A stretch of DNA of 5,396 nt from Oligoflexales bacterium. Its GTDB lineage: Bacteria > Bdellovibrionota > Oligoflexia > Oligoflexales > Oligoflexaceae. The stretch covers positions 1-5,396 of the forward strand of contig JADFZC010000208.1 of assembly GCA_015232735.1 (NCBI GenBank), read 5' to 3'. Shown here in pieces: positions 1-5,396 of the stretch; positions within the stretch are counted from its first letter, which is position 1, and every line of letters starts with the position of its first letter. The position numbers and the translations under genes are program-made. The notes beneath the pieces are model-generated. The model had not been told where the DNA came from. It searched no databases and saw only the letters and a program-made list of their open reading frames with translations.

Positions 1-31
1 TGCTTATTTTTTAAGGGTAAAAACATTGGTA

Positions 32-60
32 ATTTTATTTTCATCAGCCATTTTTGTCAA
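32..60 (-). promoter_or_regulatory. Candidate sigma-70 promoter pointing out of the left end
   Basis: The minus strand carries a perfect -35 box TTGACA (60-55), a spacer of exactly 17 nt, and TAAAAT (37-32), which matches 5 of 6 bases of the -10 consensus. Transcription would start near position 25 and run off the left end. It lies beyond the two stem-loops that follow the HldE-like gene, so it probably starts a separate minus-strand unit whose gene is outside the window. Confidence 0.45.
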
Positions 61-82
61 TAACTATGACAGAAGTTTAGCG

Positions 83-106
83 GCTCCCGGCCGGAGGCCG
101 GAGAGC
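83..106. repeat. GC-rich stem-loop in an AT-rich spacer
   Basis: GCTCCCGGCC (83-92) pairs with GGCCGGAGAGC (96-106) in a 10-bp stem with one bulged A (102) and a GGA loop. It is almost entirely G+C, in sharp contrast with its surroundings. No T-run follows on either strand. It may be a REP-like dispersed palindrome, or part of the transcription end of the operon together with the stem-loop at 119-141. Pairing is seen directly; function is inference. Confidence 0.5.
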
Positions 107-118
107 TATAATGGTAGG

Positions 119-141
119 GAGAATTTAGACAAAAAATTCTC
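119..141. repeat. Perfect 8-bp inverted repeat (stem-loop) downstream of the operon
   Basis: GAGAATTT (119-126) and AAATTCTC (134-141) pair perfectly around a 7-base loop. It lies about 110 nt past the stop of the HldE-like gene. In the minus-strand transcript it is followed by CCCTACC rather than a U-run, so it is not a textbook intrinsic terminator, although it could stabilise or help end the operon transcript. Confidence 0.5.
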
Positions 142-251
142 GACCATGAGATAGAATCGAACGCAATTTAGGGTTTTATGATAATTATCGTAGGGAATTG
201 TTGTTGCGGTCATCTTGAAACAGCTCTAATACGAGTTAAATCAATCCCAAC

Positions 252-1784
252 CTATAGCCTATCGATCATCTCTCTGACTTCATCAAGTTTTATCGGTATG
301 TTCCCCATTTTTTCCACGGCAAGGCTTGAGACTATTGCGCTTATTGCAGAGGCCTCAAAAATATTCCCTCCTGCACAAGTCGAAACAGAAAATGCAGATA
401 ACATGGAGTCTCCGGCGCCCATGACGTCGACAGGGTGCGGATTTAGTGCTGGAAAATGCTGGCTCTCCCGGAAAAGATCATTATCCGTTCGCACAAAAGT
501 TATAAATCCGTCTCTACCGAGGGTTAATATTAGATTCTCAGCATCTGCCGTTTCAATAATATCCCCCGCGATTTTTTCAAGACCGCTGTATTTGTCATTT
601 AATGCCAGACGCGCCTCCTTTTCGTTTGGCTTTATCAGGTAATAGCCTTTAAACTTCGTTACGTTTGAAACCTGACTGCTAGACTGAGTATCCCCAAATA
701 ACTTGATATTGCACTTCTTTGAAATATGACACAAATACTCCAGGATTTGAGGCGTAATCAGACCATAGCTGAAATCACTAACCACTATTCCATTGATATC
801 CTTCGAGCAATTATCAATGTATTCAATAAATTCCTCTTCCATTTTTTGCGGTATCTTCTGCTCTGTCAGTCTTGATACACGAAACAGTTTCTGCTGATCG
901 ACAAGATATCGAATTTTAAAAGTTGTCGGACGATCGGTATCAATCAAAAATCTGGTGCAGATATCTTCTTTTTCCAAGTTTTTCTTAACATACTCGGCCG
1001 GCTCATCAGCTCCGAGCAACGAAAGAAAATGCGCTCGGGCGCCAAGAGATTTGATGTGTCTTGAAACAATAGCAGCCCCTCCAATAAATTCCTTTGACTC
1101 CCGCTCCTTGACCACAAGAACCGGAGCTTCAGAACTCATGCCCAAAGCCTCGCAGGAAACATACTGATCCACTATTGTGTCACCGATAATCAATATTTTT
1201 GCCGTATGAAAATTATCAAGAAGATTTAGAAGACGGGTCTTCGTAATATCATGTTTAAATAAAATCTCCTTAAAAAGATCCCTGCGTTCATTGGTGATAT
1301 CCTGGGTTCTTTTCTGTACGAAAATATGAAAATTATCCTTATATTCACCTGAACTGAAAATTAACCTGCCGCCATATCGTTCCACATTTTCAATGATAGG
1401 ATTTATTATATTGATTTTTCTTGAGAATTCCTCCCCCTTTACATAAAAATCCGGCTTTACGCACTTAATGATATCAATAATGGTGGTTTTATTGATCAGA
1501 ATAACCTTATGAACATATTCAAGCGAAGCAAGGTGCTTGACCCTTTCGGTTTCATCAAAAAACCTGTCCTTGACTTTGTCCTCAATCATGTTGTTTCCAT
1601 GCACCATGGCAACAAGCACATCGCCTTTGGATCTTGCAAATTCAAGGAATCTCACATGGCCCGGATGTATGACATTGAAATGTCCATCTGTTAAAACTAC
1701 TTTTTTATAACTTCGACGAATACTTCTGAGTTCGTCAAACAGATCTATCTGACTGTCACATAAAATCTTTCGTTCAACGTTCAT
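252..1784 (-). CDS. Bifunctional cytidylyltransferase-PfkB kinase, HldE-like with reversed domain order
   Basis: 510 residues. Residues about 27-158 form a cytidylyltransferase-like Rossmann domain: VVLTDGHFNVIHPGH with HxGH at 40-43, ERVKHLASLEYV (80-91) and DFYVKGEEF with K116, all aligning with the C-terminal half of E. coli HldE. Residues about 195-510 form a PfkB/ribokinase domain: KILIIGDTIVDQY (196-208), SEAPVLVVK (218-226), GGAA (235-238), NEKE (387-390) and GAGDS (456-460) with catalytic base D459. In HldE the kinase makes heptose 1,7-bisphosphate and the transferase makes ADP-heptose from the 1-phosphate after GmhB acts; here the two domains are swapped. The ISSTxxI-type motif of the transferase is not recognisable near 143-157, and kinase positions differ from HldE (GGAAIVS for GGAANVA, DFSYG for DYAKG, DTQS for DPKG), so the substrate may differ. 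It is the last gene of the cluster, 70 nt after the nucleotidyltransferase gene. The domain calls are firm; an HldE-type reaction is likely but not certain. Confidence 0.9.
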   Translation of the reverse strand: MNVERKILCDSQIDLFDELRSIRRSYKKVVLTDGHFNVIHPGHVRFLEFARSKGDVLVAMVHGNNMIEDKVKDRFFDETERVKHLASLEYVHKVILINKTTIIDIIKCVKPDFYVKGEEFSRKINIINPIIENVERYGGRLIFSSGEYKDNFHIFVQKRTQDITNERRDLFKEILFKHDITKTRLLNLLDNFHTAKILIIGDTIVDQYVSCEALGMSSEAPVLVVKERESKEFIGGAAIVSRHIKSLGARAHFLSLLGADEPAEYVKKNLEKEDICTRFLIDTDRPTTFKIRYLVDQQKLFRVSRLTEQKIPQKMEEEFIEYIDNCSKDINGIVVSDFSYGLITPQILEYLCHISKKCNIKLFGDTQSSSQVSNVTKFKGYYLIKPNEKEARLALNDKYSGLEKIAGDIIETADAENLILTLGRDGFITFVRTDNDLFRESQHFPALNPHPVDVMGAGDSMLSAFSVSTCAGGNIFEASAISAIVSSLAVEKMGNIPIKLDEVREMIDRL

Positions 1785-1804
1785 AAATTCCCAAGCACTA
1801 AATT

Positions 1805-1832
1805 ATTAGAGGATATACTTGTTTATTATCAA
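1805..1832 (-). promoter_or_regulatory. Candidate sigma-70 promoter for the HldE-like gene
   Basis: In the 70-nt gap the minus strand reads TTGATA (1832-1827), a 16-nt spacer, then TCTAAT (1810-1805); each box matches 5 of 6 consensus bases. Transcription would start near 1798, leaving a leader of about 14 nt that holds GGGAA (1792-1788) only 3 nt before the ATG. The gap is very AT-rich, so a chance match is quite possible. If real, it would let the last gene be expressed apart from the rest of the operon. Confidence 0.3.
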
Positions 1833-1854
1833 ACCTGAATAAAGATAAAAAGGA

Positions 1855-2592
1855 CTAATTTATGTGAAATGTATTATTGTTAAAATCTTCTGTCAGTCTG
1901 GCAAATCTTTCAGGGGAATCCACGGCGCAACGGTATGCACTGCCAATAGGCAGTCCAAATAATGATTTTTCCCCTACCAGTAAAGAAAATATCTCTTTTG
2001 GAAAATCACAATAGATATTTTCTTCCTTCAGATATTTGAATATTTTTTTATTAAAGCAATAAAGCCCGGAATTTACCCAATTTTGCCTCTTTTCGGCAGG
2101 ATCATTCAAGGGGCGCTCCCAAAAGCGGGTAACAAGGAAGTTGTCGTCAATTTCAACTATGCTGTTTGATTTGACTCTTTCATGCAGCAAGATGGTACCT
2201 GTCGACGAAGTCTGCCTTTTATGGAAGTCGATAAGTCGTCTGAAATTATAATTGGTAACGACATCCCCATAAAGGACAAGAAAATCGTTTTCACTTTCAA
2301 GCATCCTTTGAACTTTCTTAACAGCACCTGCGGTGCCAAGGGGTGTATCTTCATAGCTATACCTGATGGTTACCCCCCACCTATGGCCATCTTCGAAATA
2401 ACTGGTGATCATTTCGTGTAAGTAATGAAGATTAATTATTATATTTGAAATACCGAGTTTCTTCAGATGAGTGATTGTATATTCAAGAAGCGGCTTTCCG
2501 TTAAGCACTAACATTGGCTTAGGGCAGTTTTCCGTAAATCCCTTCATCCTCGTGCCAAATCCAGCACAAAGAATCATGGCCGTGTTCATCAT
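1855..2592 (-). CDS. Sugar-1-phosphate nucleotidyltransferase (HddC/MurU/RmlA-like)
   Basis: 245 residues, the short form of the NTP_transferase (GT-A fold) family. It opens with the nucleotide-binding signature AMILCAGFGTRM (5-16), followed by the catalytic lysine context CPKPM (K25). EDTPLGTAGAV (81-91) is the usual substrate/nucleotide loop, and YGDVV (108-112) carries the metal-binding aspartate D110. NSGLYCF lies in the later sugar-binding part, and CAVDSPERF near the C-terminus corresponds to the family's D-x-(S/T)-P-E-x-(F/Y) end. It transfers a nucleoside monophosphate from an NTP to a sugar 1-phosphate with release of pyrophosphate. Placed directly after a GmhB-like phosphatase, HddC (GDP-D-glycero-alpha-D-manno-heptose synthesis) is the best-fitting role. 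MurNAc-1-phosphate uridylyltransferase (MurU) and glucose/mannose-1-phosphate enzymes share these motifs, so base and sugar are inferred from context only. There is no C-terminal left-handed beta-helix (hexapeptide) domain, so it is not a GlmU/GlgC type. Confidence 0.9.
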   Translation of the reverse strand: MMNTAMILCAGFGTRMKGFTENCPKPMLVLNGKPLLEYTITHLKKLGISNIIINLHYLHEMITSYFEDGHRWGVTIRYSYEDTPLGTAGAVKKVQRMLESENDFLVLYGDVVTNYNFRRLIDFHKRQTSSTGTILLHERVKSNSIVEIDDNFLVTRFWERPLNDPAEKRQNWVNSGLYCFNKKIFKYLKEENIYCDFPKEIFSLLVGEKSLFGLPIGSAYRCAVDSPERFARLTEDFNNNTFHIN

Positions 2593-3161
2593 ACTATTCC
2601 TTTAATTTCAAGAAGATTTCTGATCTTGTAATCAGGATGAATTTCTCTTGTCAACAACAAATCGCTTTCAATCGGCTTATCATCATGTTTCCCACTTAAA
2701 AACTGAATTGTTTTACATCCCGCCAAAGCTCCCGCAACAATATCTGACATTCGATCACCCACCATGAAACTTTCATTAAGATCCAATTCAAATTCGGCAG
2801 CAGCTCTTTGAAGCATTCCCGGTTTTGGCTTTCTGCATTCACAGGAGACACGATAGTCTTTATCATTTGCGTTTGGATGATGAGGACAATAATAAATTTT
2901 GAGGATTTTGGCATGGGGGTCAATTTTGCCAAATTTAACTTGAAATAAATTCAATCTGTTTTCCAAATCCTTTTCTGATATAAGACCCCTTGCAACTACT
3001 GGTTGGTTTGTTACTACGAATATTAAATATCCCTTGTTTATCAGGTAAGAAATTATGGACGGAGCTTCCTGGATTATTTCATCGTCCTCAAGATAAGCAT
3101 AAACTCCCTTGTCAACGTTCAATACACCATCTTTATCAAAAAAAAATGCTTTGCGGCCCAT
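2589..3161 (-). CDS. gmhB: HAD-IIIA phosphatase, GmhB-like (heptose 1,7-bisphosphate 7-phosphatase type)
   Basis: 190 residues, the usual size for GmhB. The HAD motif I is FFFDKDGVLN with nucleophile D9 and general acid D11. Motif II is TNQ (51-53). K111 and K113 lie in CRKPKPGM, and motif IV is GD(136)xxxD(140). The zinc-binding set typical of GmhB is complete: C92, H94, C107 and C109 (CPHHP then CECRKPKPGM). In the known pathway GmhB removes the 7-phosphate of D-glycero-D-manno-heptose 1,7-bisphosphate to leave the 1-phosphate. The preference for the alpha or beta anomer decides between the GDP- and ADP-heptose routes and cannot be read with confidence here. Only a weak SD (AAAGA) precedes the ATG, but the start gives the expected N-terminus directly before the DxD motif. 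The stop overlaps the start of the nucleotidyltransferase gene (ATGA), so the two are coupled. A histidinol-phosphate phosphatase-like relative is the main alternative. Confidence 0.9.
   Translation of the reverse strand: MGRKAFFFDKDGVLNVDKGVYAYLEDDEIIQEAPSIISYLINKGYLIFVVTNQPVVARGLISEKDLENRLNLFQVKFGKIDPHAKILKIYYCPHHPNANDKDYRVSCECRKPKPGMLQRAAAEFELDLNESFMVGDRMSDIVAGALAGCKTIQFLSGKHDDKPIESDLLLTREIHPDYKIRNLLEIKGIV
2598..2603 (-). promoter_or_regulatory. Shine-Dalgarno site for the nucleotidyltransferase
   Basis: AAAGGA on the minus strand sits inside the last codons of the phosphatase gene. It is 5 nt before the ATG at 2592 and 8 nt before a second, adjacent ATG at 2589. Both starts are plausible; the product would differ only by one methionine. 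The position supports translational coupling of phosphatase and nucleotidyltransferase. Confidence 0.5.
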
Positions 3162-3197
3162 AAATCTTTAATTAAAAATTGTCCAAAATATAAACAA

Positions 3198-3689
3198 CTA
3201 TTTAAATTTCAACATCTTTCTTGCAAATTCAATTATCTTTGCAGCGAAAAACAACAGATTTCCTTTTAAATGATACCTTCCATCTTTTATATCCAGTTGC
3301 CCCATAGAACATAGACGAAGCATCCTTGTTTCAAGGACATCATCATTTTTATAATATGCTTCAACGTCATTTCTCGATGAAAAAACATTTGAATATATCC
3401 CAGTCAGGATCTTAATTCTTCTTGCCGTCTCACTCATATTAAAAAAATGAAAATATACATAACCTATTGATAATGAAACTACTGCAAGATAGATCACTGA
3501 ATAGACGTCAAACCTGAAAAACAGAATTGATCCCGCTATCAGAAGAATTACGGCAAACATGGTCGAATATATTGTAATAACCTGGTTTGATAGCCTTTTT
3601 TTTAAAAAATGAGACATCGCCTTATGGATGACTGGCAAACAAAAAGGAAAAGAGCCAATTAAAATTAACAAAATAGTATAACTATCCAT
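3198..3689 (-). CDS. Small membrane protein with winged-helix-like C-terminal tail (second of a tandem pair)
   Basis: 163 residues, family not recognised. Hydrophobic segments lie at about 4-22, 37-58 and 62-83. A basic stretch (HFLKKR, 27-32) follows the first, and RR at 90-91 follows the third, which by the positive-inside rule suggests a cytoplasmic C-terminal tail. The tail (about 90-163) matches the preceding protein by eye: RRIKILTGI against LRIISLI, ETRMLRLCSMGQLDIKDGRY against ERFEDLLTENFIMINEGNK, then a hydrophobic last helix ending in basic residues (EFARKMLKFK, 154-163). It differs in the helix-turn-helix region, where SSRNDVEAYYKNDD replaces SSKNGLSKDEI, so the two have clearly diverged. 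The gene begins 5 nt after its paralogue and ends 36 nt before the GmhB-like phosphatase gene. The predicted features resemble a membrane-anchored winged helix; DNA binding is not shown, and the fold may serve protein contacts instead. Confidence 0.85.
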   Translation of the reverse strand: MDSYTILLILIGSFPFCLPVIHKAMSHFLKKRLSNQVITIYSTMFAVILLIAGSILFFRFDVYSVIYLAVVSLSIGYVYFHFFNMSETARRIKILTGIYSNVFSSRNDVEAYYKNDDVLETRMLRLCSMGQLDIKDGRYHLKGNLLFFAAKIIEFARKMLKFK

Positions 3690-3694
3690 AAATA

Positions 3695-4189
3695 TCAGCC
3701 TTCCCCTGTCGATAATCCCAAAAAGCGCCTATATCGAAAGAAAACCGCGGCCAGAAGAGCCCCTTTTTTGCTTAAAATCAGTTTATTCCCCTCATTTATC
3801 ATAATAAAATTTTCTGTTAGAAGATCCTCAAATCGCTCCATGCAATCAGAACCCAGATTAAAGGCTCCTTTGACAATTTCATCCTTTGACAGCCCATTCT
3901 TTGATGATCCGATTAAACTGATAATTCTAAGGGACGGAGAATAGGCCTGGACTGCGGGATATGTCTGAATATAGGCAAAGGAAAAAGCAAGATATCCGAT
4001 CAAAACCAGCATAATCTCCTGAAAAGGACAGGAAAGGAACATCATAACTGCCGAAATCGGTATGACTCCCGATAAAAAAAGGGAGATGATCGCCCCAACA
4101 TGTTTCCGCGGGGTAAAGAGGCGCCAAATAAAAACATGTAAAATCAATGCTATAATAAATGTGACAACAGGCAATAATATTATGTCCAT
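3695..4189 (-). CDS. Small membrane protein with winged-helix-like C-terminal tail (first of a tandem pair)
   Basis: 164 residues, family not recognised. Three hydrophobic segments are visible at about 3-22, 31-52 and 57-77. The rest is a soluble region of about 80 residues that reads like a winged helix-turn-helix: a helix with LRIISLI (87-93), GLSKDEI (99-105), a helix containing ERFEDLL (118-124), then a probable beta wing, FIMINEGNKLILSKKG (128-143), and a final helix with basic residues RYRRF (152-156). The tail is probably cytoplasmic, given its basic residues, but topology was not computed. The gene starts 15 nt after the radical SAM stop and ends 5 nt before the next gene, so the three are likely co-translated. 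No strong SD precedes the ATG (only GGGT nearby), which suggests dependence on translation of the gene before. Length, three-helix layout and tail match the following gene. Possible roles include a membrane anchor or partner for a surface-sugar enzyme, or a membrane-bound regulator; neither is shown. Confidence 0.85.
   Translation of the reverse strand: MDIILLPVVTFIIALILHVFIWRLFTPRKHVGAIISLFLSGVIPISAVMMFLSCPFQEIMLVLIGYLAFSFAYIQTYPAVQAYSPSLRIISLIGSSKNGLSKDEIVKGAFNLGSDCMERFEDLLTENFIMINEGNKLILSKKGALLAAVFFRYRRFLGLSTGEG
3699..3706 (-). promoter_or_regulatory. Shine-Dalgarno site inside the end of the preceding gene
   Basis: GGGGAAGG on the minus strand lies within the last codons of the 164-residue membrane protein gene, 9 nt before the ATG at 3689. 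The stop codon at 3697-3695 falls between this site and the next start. This supports the chosen start of the second membrane protein and suggests that the two paralogues are translationally coupled. Confidence 0.55.
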
Positions 4190-4204
4190 TATCAGGACCC
4201 ACAG

Positions 4205-5332
4205 CTAAATAAAGTTTATATGTATAGGCTGTTCCCCTTCCAAACGATCCGGCAACGAAACACGTCCATTTTTTAAATCCCAAAGAAATTCATTAACCTT
4301 GTGTTGAAGACACAAAGTCCCGCAGTGCAATTTTGCATTGAATTTGTCAGAGGTAATATAATCCATAACCTCCCACCACCGCTCGCTTTGCCAAAGTTTC
4401 TTGAATGAAGTCTCTGCAATATTGCCTATATGGAATTTATCTTTATACTGATCGTTAAACAGAAACCCGCAAGGCGCAACCAACCCCGATCCCGACATTT
4501 GAATCATAAATGGAGCCGCATAGCACTTTGTATATTTCTTTTTTCCTCCGCTTAAAATTTTGGACCATTTTGCTTTCACAAGATAATTTTCTGTCGATCT
4601 TTCCTCCGCCTTTTCCAGAAGATCAACCAGTTCACCATATGCGGAATAATTGATACCCAGCGCACCGTTTTCATCGTCAGAACAATGCTTGATGACGAGG
4701 TAGTCTACGCCGACTTCCCTGCCAAAGTCCGCAAGAGGAAGAACATCCCCCTTGTTTTCCGGCATCAGAACCATCTGGAGGCCAATGGTCACATCCAATC
4801 TTTTTTCTCTCTTGATCCGGGTTGCATTAAGTATTGTCTCTTTCACTTTATAGAAAGCCTTTTCTGTGACTCCATGGATATAAGCATACCTATGGGGCTC
4901 TCCCGCCGAAATATTGAATCTCAGGTACGTAAGCGATGAAAGAACCTCTTCCAATCTCTCATCCTTCAGTAAAAAACCATTTGTGCCAAGAGCCATGTCA
5001 AGCCCATTTGATTTTCCCCTTAGAATTGCATCGTATAAGTGGGGGGAACAGGTACTTTCTCCGTCGCTGACAAAGCTGATCGCCTTGACCCCAATTTCCG
5101 CTGCATCATCCAGGAATCTGAATATTATATCTTTTGTCAGTGTATGCCCTCTGTTCTCCTGCAAATTGCCATAACAGTAGATGCAATTGTATGAGCACGC
5201 CCTTGTAAGGGCGCAGTCAATAGTAATGGGAGCCACACGTTCACCCCTTAACCAGGCCTCTATTCGATCCCTATGCCAGAGTATCTTATGACCGTCCAAA
5301 ACCAATTTATTTGTTGCTGTATTCACTTCCAT
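4205..5332 (-). CDS. Radical SAM enzyme with SPASM/Twitch-like C-terminal domain
   Basis: 375-residue predicted cytosolic enzyme. The radical SAM motif CxxxCxxC is C46, C50, C53 (ACSYNCIYC), which binds the [4Fe-4S] cluster that cleaves S-adenosylmethionine. SDGE at 89-92 sits where the family has its GGE motif, and GTNG at 116-119 fits a later barrel strand. The C-terminal half has C270-x12-G-x4-C288, which fits the first part of the SPASM signature, then GNIAETSFKKLW (303-314), typical of SPASM proteins, then C337-x3-C341. The remaining SPASM cysteines are missing, so one auxiliary cluster (Twitch-like) is more likely than two. The substrate cannot be read from sequence; family members modify peptides, sugars or other small molecules. 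It is the first visible gene of the operon and ends 15 nt before a small membrane protein gene. The ATG at 5332 is kept, but an SD-like AAGGA lies only 1 nt before it, and a GTG two codons later (5326) has better spacing. Radical SAM assignment is secure; the role is unknown. Confidence 0.93.
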   Translation of the reverse strand: MEVNTATNKLVLDGHKILWHRDRIEAWLRGERVAPITIDCALTRACSYNCIYCYGNLQENRGHTLTKDIIFRFLDDAAEIGVKAISFVSDGESTCSPHLYDAILRGKSNGLDMALGTNGFLLKDERLEEVLSSLTYLRFNISAGEPHRYAYIHGVTEKAFYKVKETILNATRIKREKRLDVTIGLQMVLMPENKGDVLPLADFGREVGVDYLVIKHCSDDENGALGINYSAYGELVDLLEKAEERSTENYLVKAKWSKILSGGKKKYTKCYAAPFMIQMSGSGLVAPCGFLFNDQYKDKFHIGNIAETSFKKLWQSERWWEVMDYITSDKFNAKLHCGTLCLQHKVNEFLWDLKNGRVSLPDRLEGEQPIHINFI

Positions 5333-5333
5333 A

Positions 5334-5338
5334 TCCTT
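5334..5338 (-). promoter_or_regulatory. SD-like AAGGA that questions the radical SAM start
   Basis: On the minus strand AAGGA ends 1 nt before the ATG at 5332, which is too close for normal initiation. The GTG at 5326-5324, in the same frame two codons downstream, is 7 nt away, a usual distance. The protein may therefore start at residue 3. The effect on the product is trivial. Seen directly in the sequence; which codon is used is inference. Confidence 0.35.
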
Positions 5339-5396
5339 AATGAAGTTGTTTCTCGTAAATTAAACTGGTAACAGAACCTGATGAAAGATCACTGTA

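Noticed and set aside
4..53. Minus-strand 15-codon open frame beginning MADENKITNV
   Set aside because: It has no Shine-Dalgarno site, is very short, and its start lies inside the candidate promoter at 32-60, so that promoter could not express it.
107..112. TATAAT on the plus strand, a perfect -10 box
   Set aside because: The matching -35 position falls in the GC-rich stem-loop with no TTGACA-like sequence, and no plus-strand gene follows.
145..170. GTTCGATTC on the minus strand, resembling a tRNA T-loop
   Set aside because: The flanking bases do not form a 5-bp T-stem and no acceptor, D or anticodon arms can be drawn around it.
180..189. 10-base palindrome GATAATTATC
   Set aside because: It is short and AT-only in its core, so it is expected by chance in such DNA; no second copy or operator context was seen.
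178..642. Plus-strand open frame of 154 codons
   Set aside because: It mostly lies antisense to the PfkB domain of the HldE-like gene, has low-complexity Ser/Ile-rich content and no recognisable motif.
3927..4283. Minus-strand open frame of 118 codons across the junction of the radical SAM and first membrane protein genes
   Set aside because: It overlaps both genes in another frame and shows no family motif; it is a shadow of the real genes.
4685..5174. Two plus-strand open frames opposite the radical SAM gene
   Set aside because: They are antisense shadows of a gene with clear catalytic motifs.
5333..5396. Possible operon promoter upstream of the radical SAM gene
   Set aside because: No pair of -35 and -10 boxes with acceptable spacing could be found; the operon may begin outside the window.

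Overview
The window is a compact, single-strand gene cluster. All six convincing genes lie on the minus strand, so transcription runs from the right end (about 5332) to the left (252). The DNA is AT-rich by eye. Protein style and gene content suggest a Gram-negative bacterium making a heptose-type or other unusual surface sugar. A Desulfobacterota-like host is only a weak guess, because no taxonomic marker gene is present.

Order in the direction of transcription: (1) a radical SAM enzyme with a SPASM/Twitch-like C-terminal half (5332-4205); (2) and (3) two consecutive small membrane proteins of 164 and 163 residues (4189-3695 and 3689-3198), each with three predicted membrane helices and a winged-helix-like tail, which look like diverged paralogues; (4) a HAD-IIIA phosphatase close to GmhB (3161-2589); (5) a sugar-phosphate nucleotidyltransferase of the RmlA/MurU/HddC type (2592-1855); (6) a two-domain protein with an HldE-like cytidylyltransferase domain first and a PfkB kinase domain second (1784-252), the reverse of classical HldE. 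Spacing is tight: 15, 5 and 36 nt, then a 4-nt overlap, then 70 nt. This fits one operon, with a possible second promoter in the 70-nt gap.

Genes 4-6 supply kinase, phosphatase and nucleotidyltransferase activities, the chemistry that turns sedoheptulose-7-phosphate-derived heptose phosphates into nucleotide-activated heptose. The isomerase (GmhA) and epimerase (HldD) are not in the window. Several kinase and transferase motif positions differ from classical HldE, so the substrate may not be ordinary D-glycero-D-manno-heptose 7-phosphate. The radical SAM enzyme and the two membrane proteins have no obvious place in the classical pathway and are the least explained part of the cluster.

The left 251 bases hold no convincing gene. 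They contain two stem-loops (119-141 and a very GC-rich one at 83-106) and then a good sigma-70-type promoter on the minus strand (32-60) pointing out of the window. This looks like the end of the operon followed by the start of the next transcription unit. The 64 bases right of the radical SAM gene (5333-5396) show an SD-like AAGGA but no clear promoter, so the operon may continue upstream.
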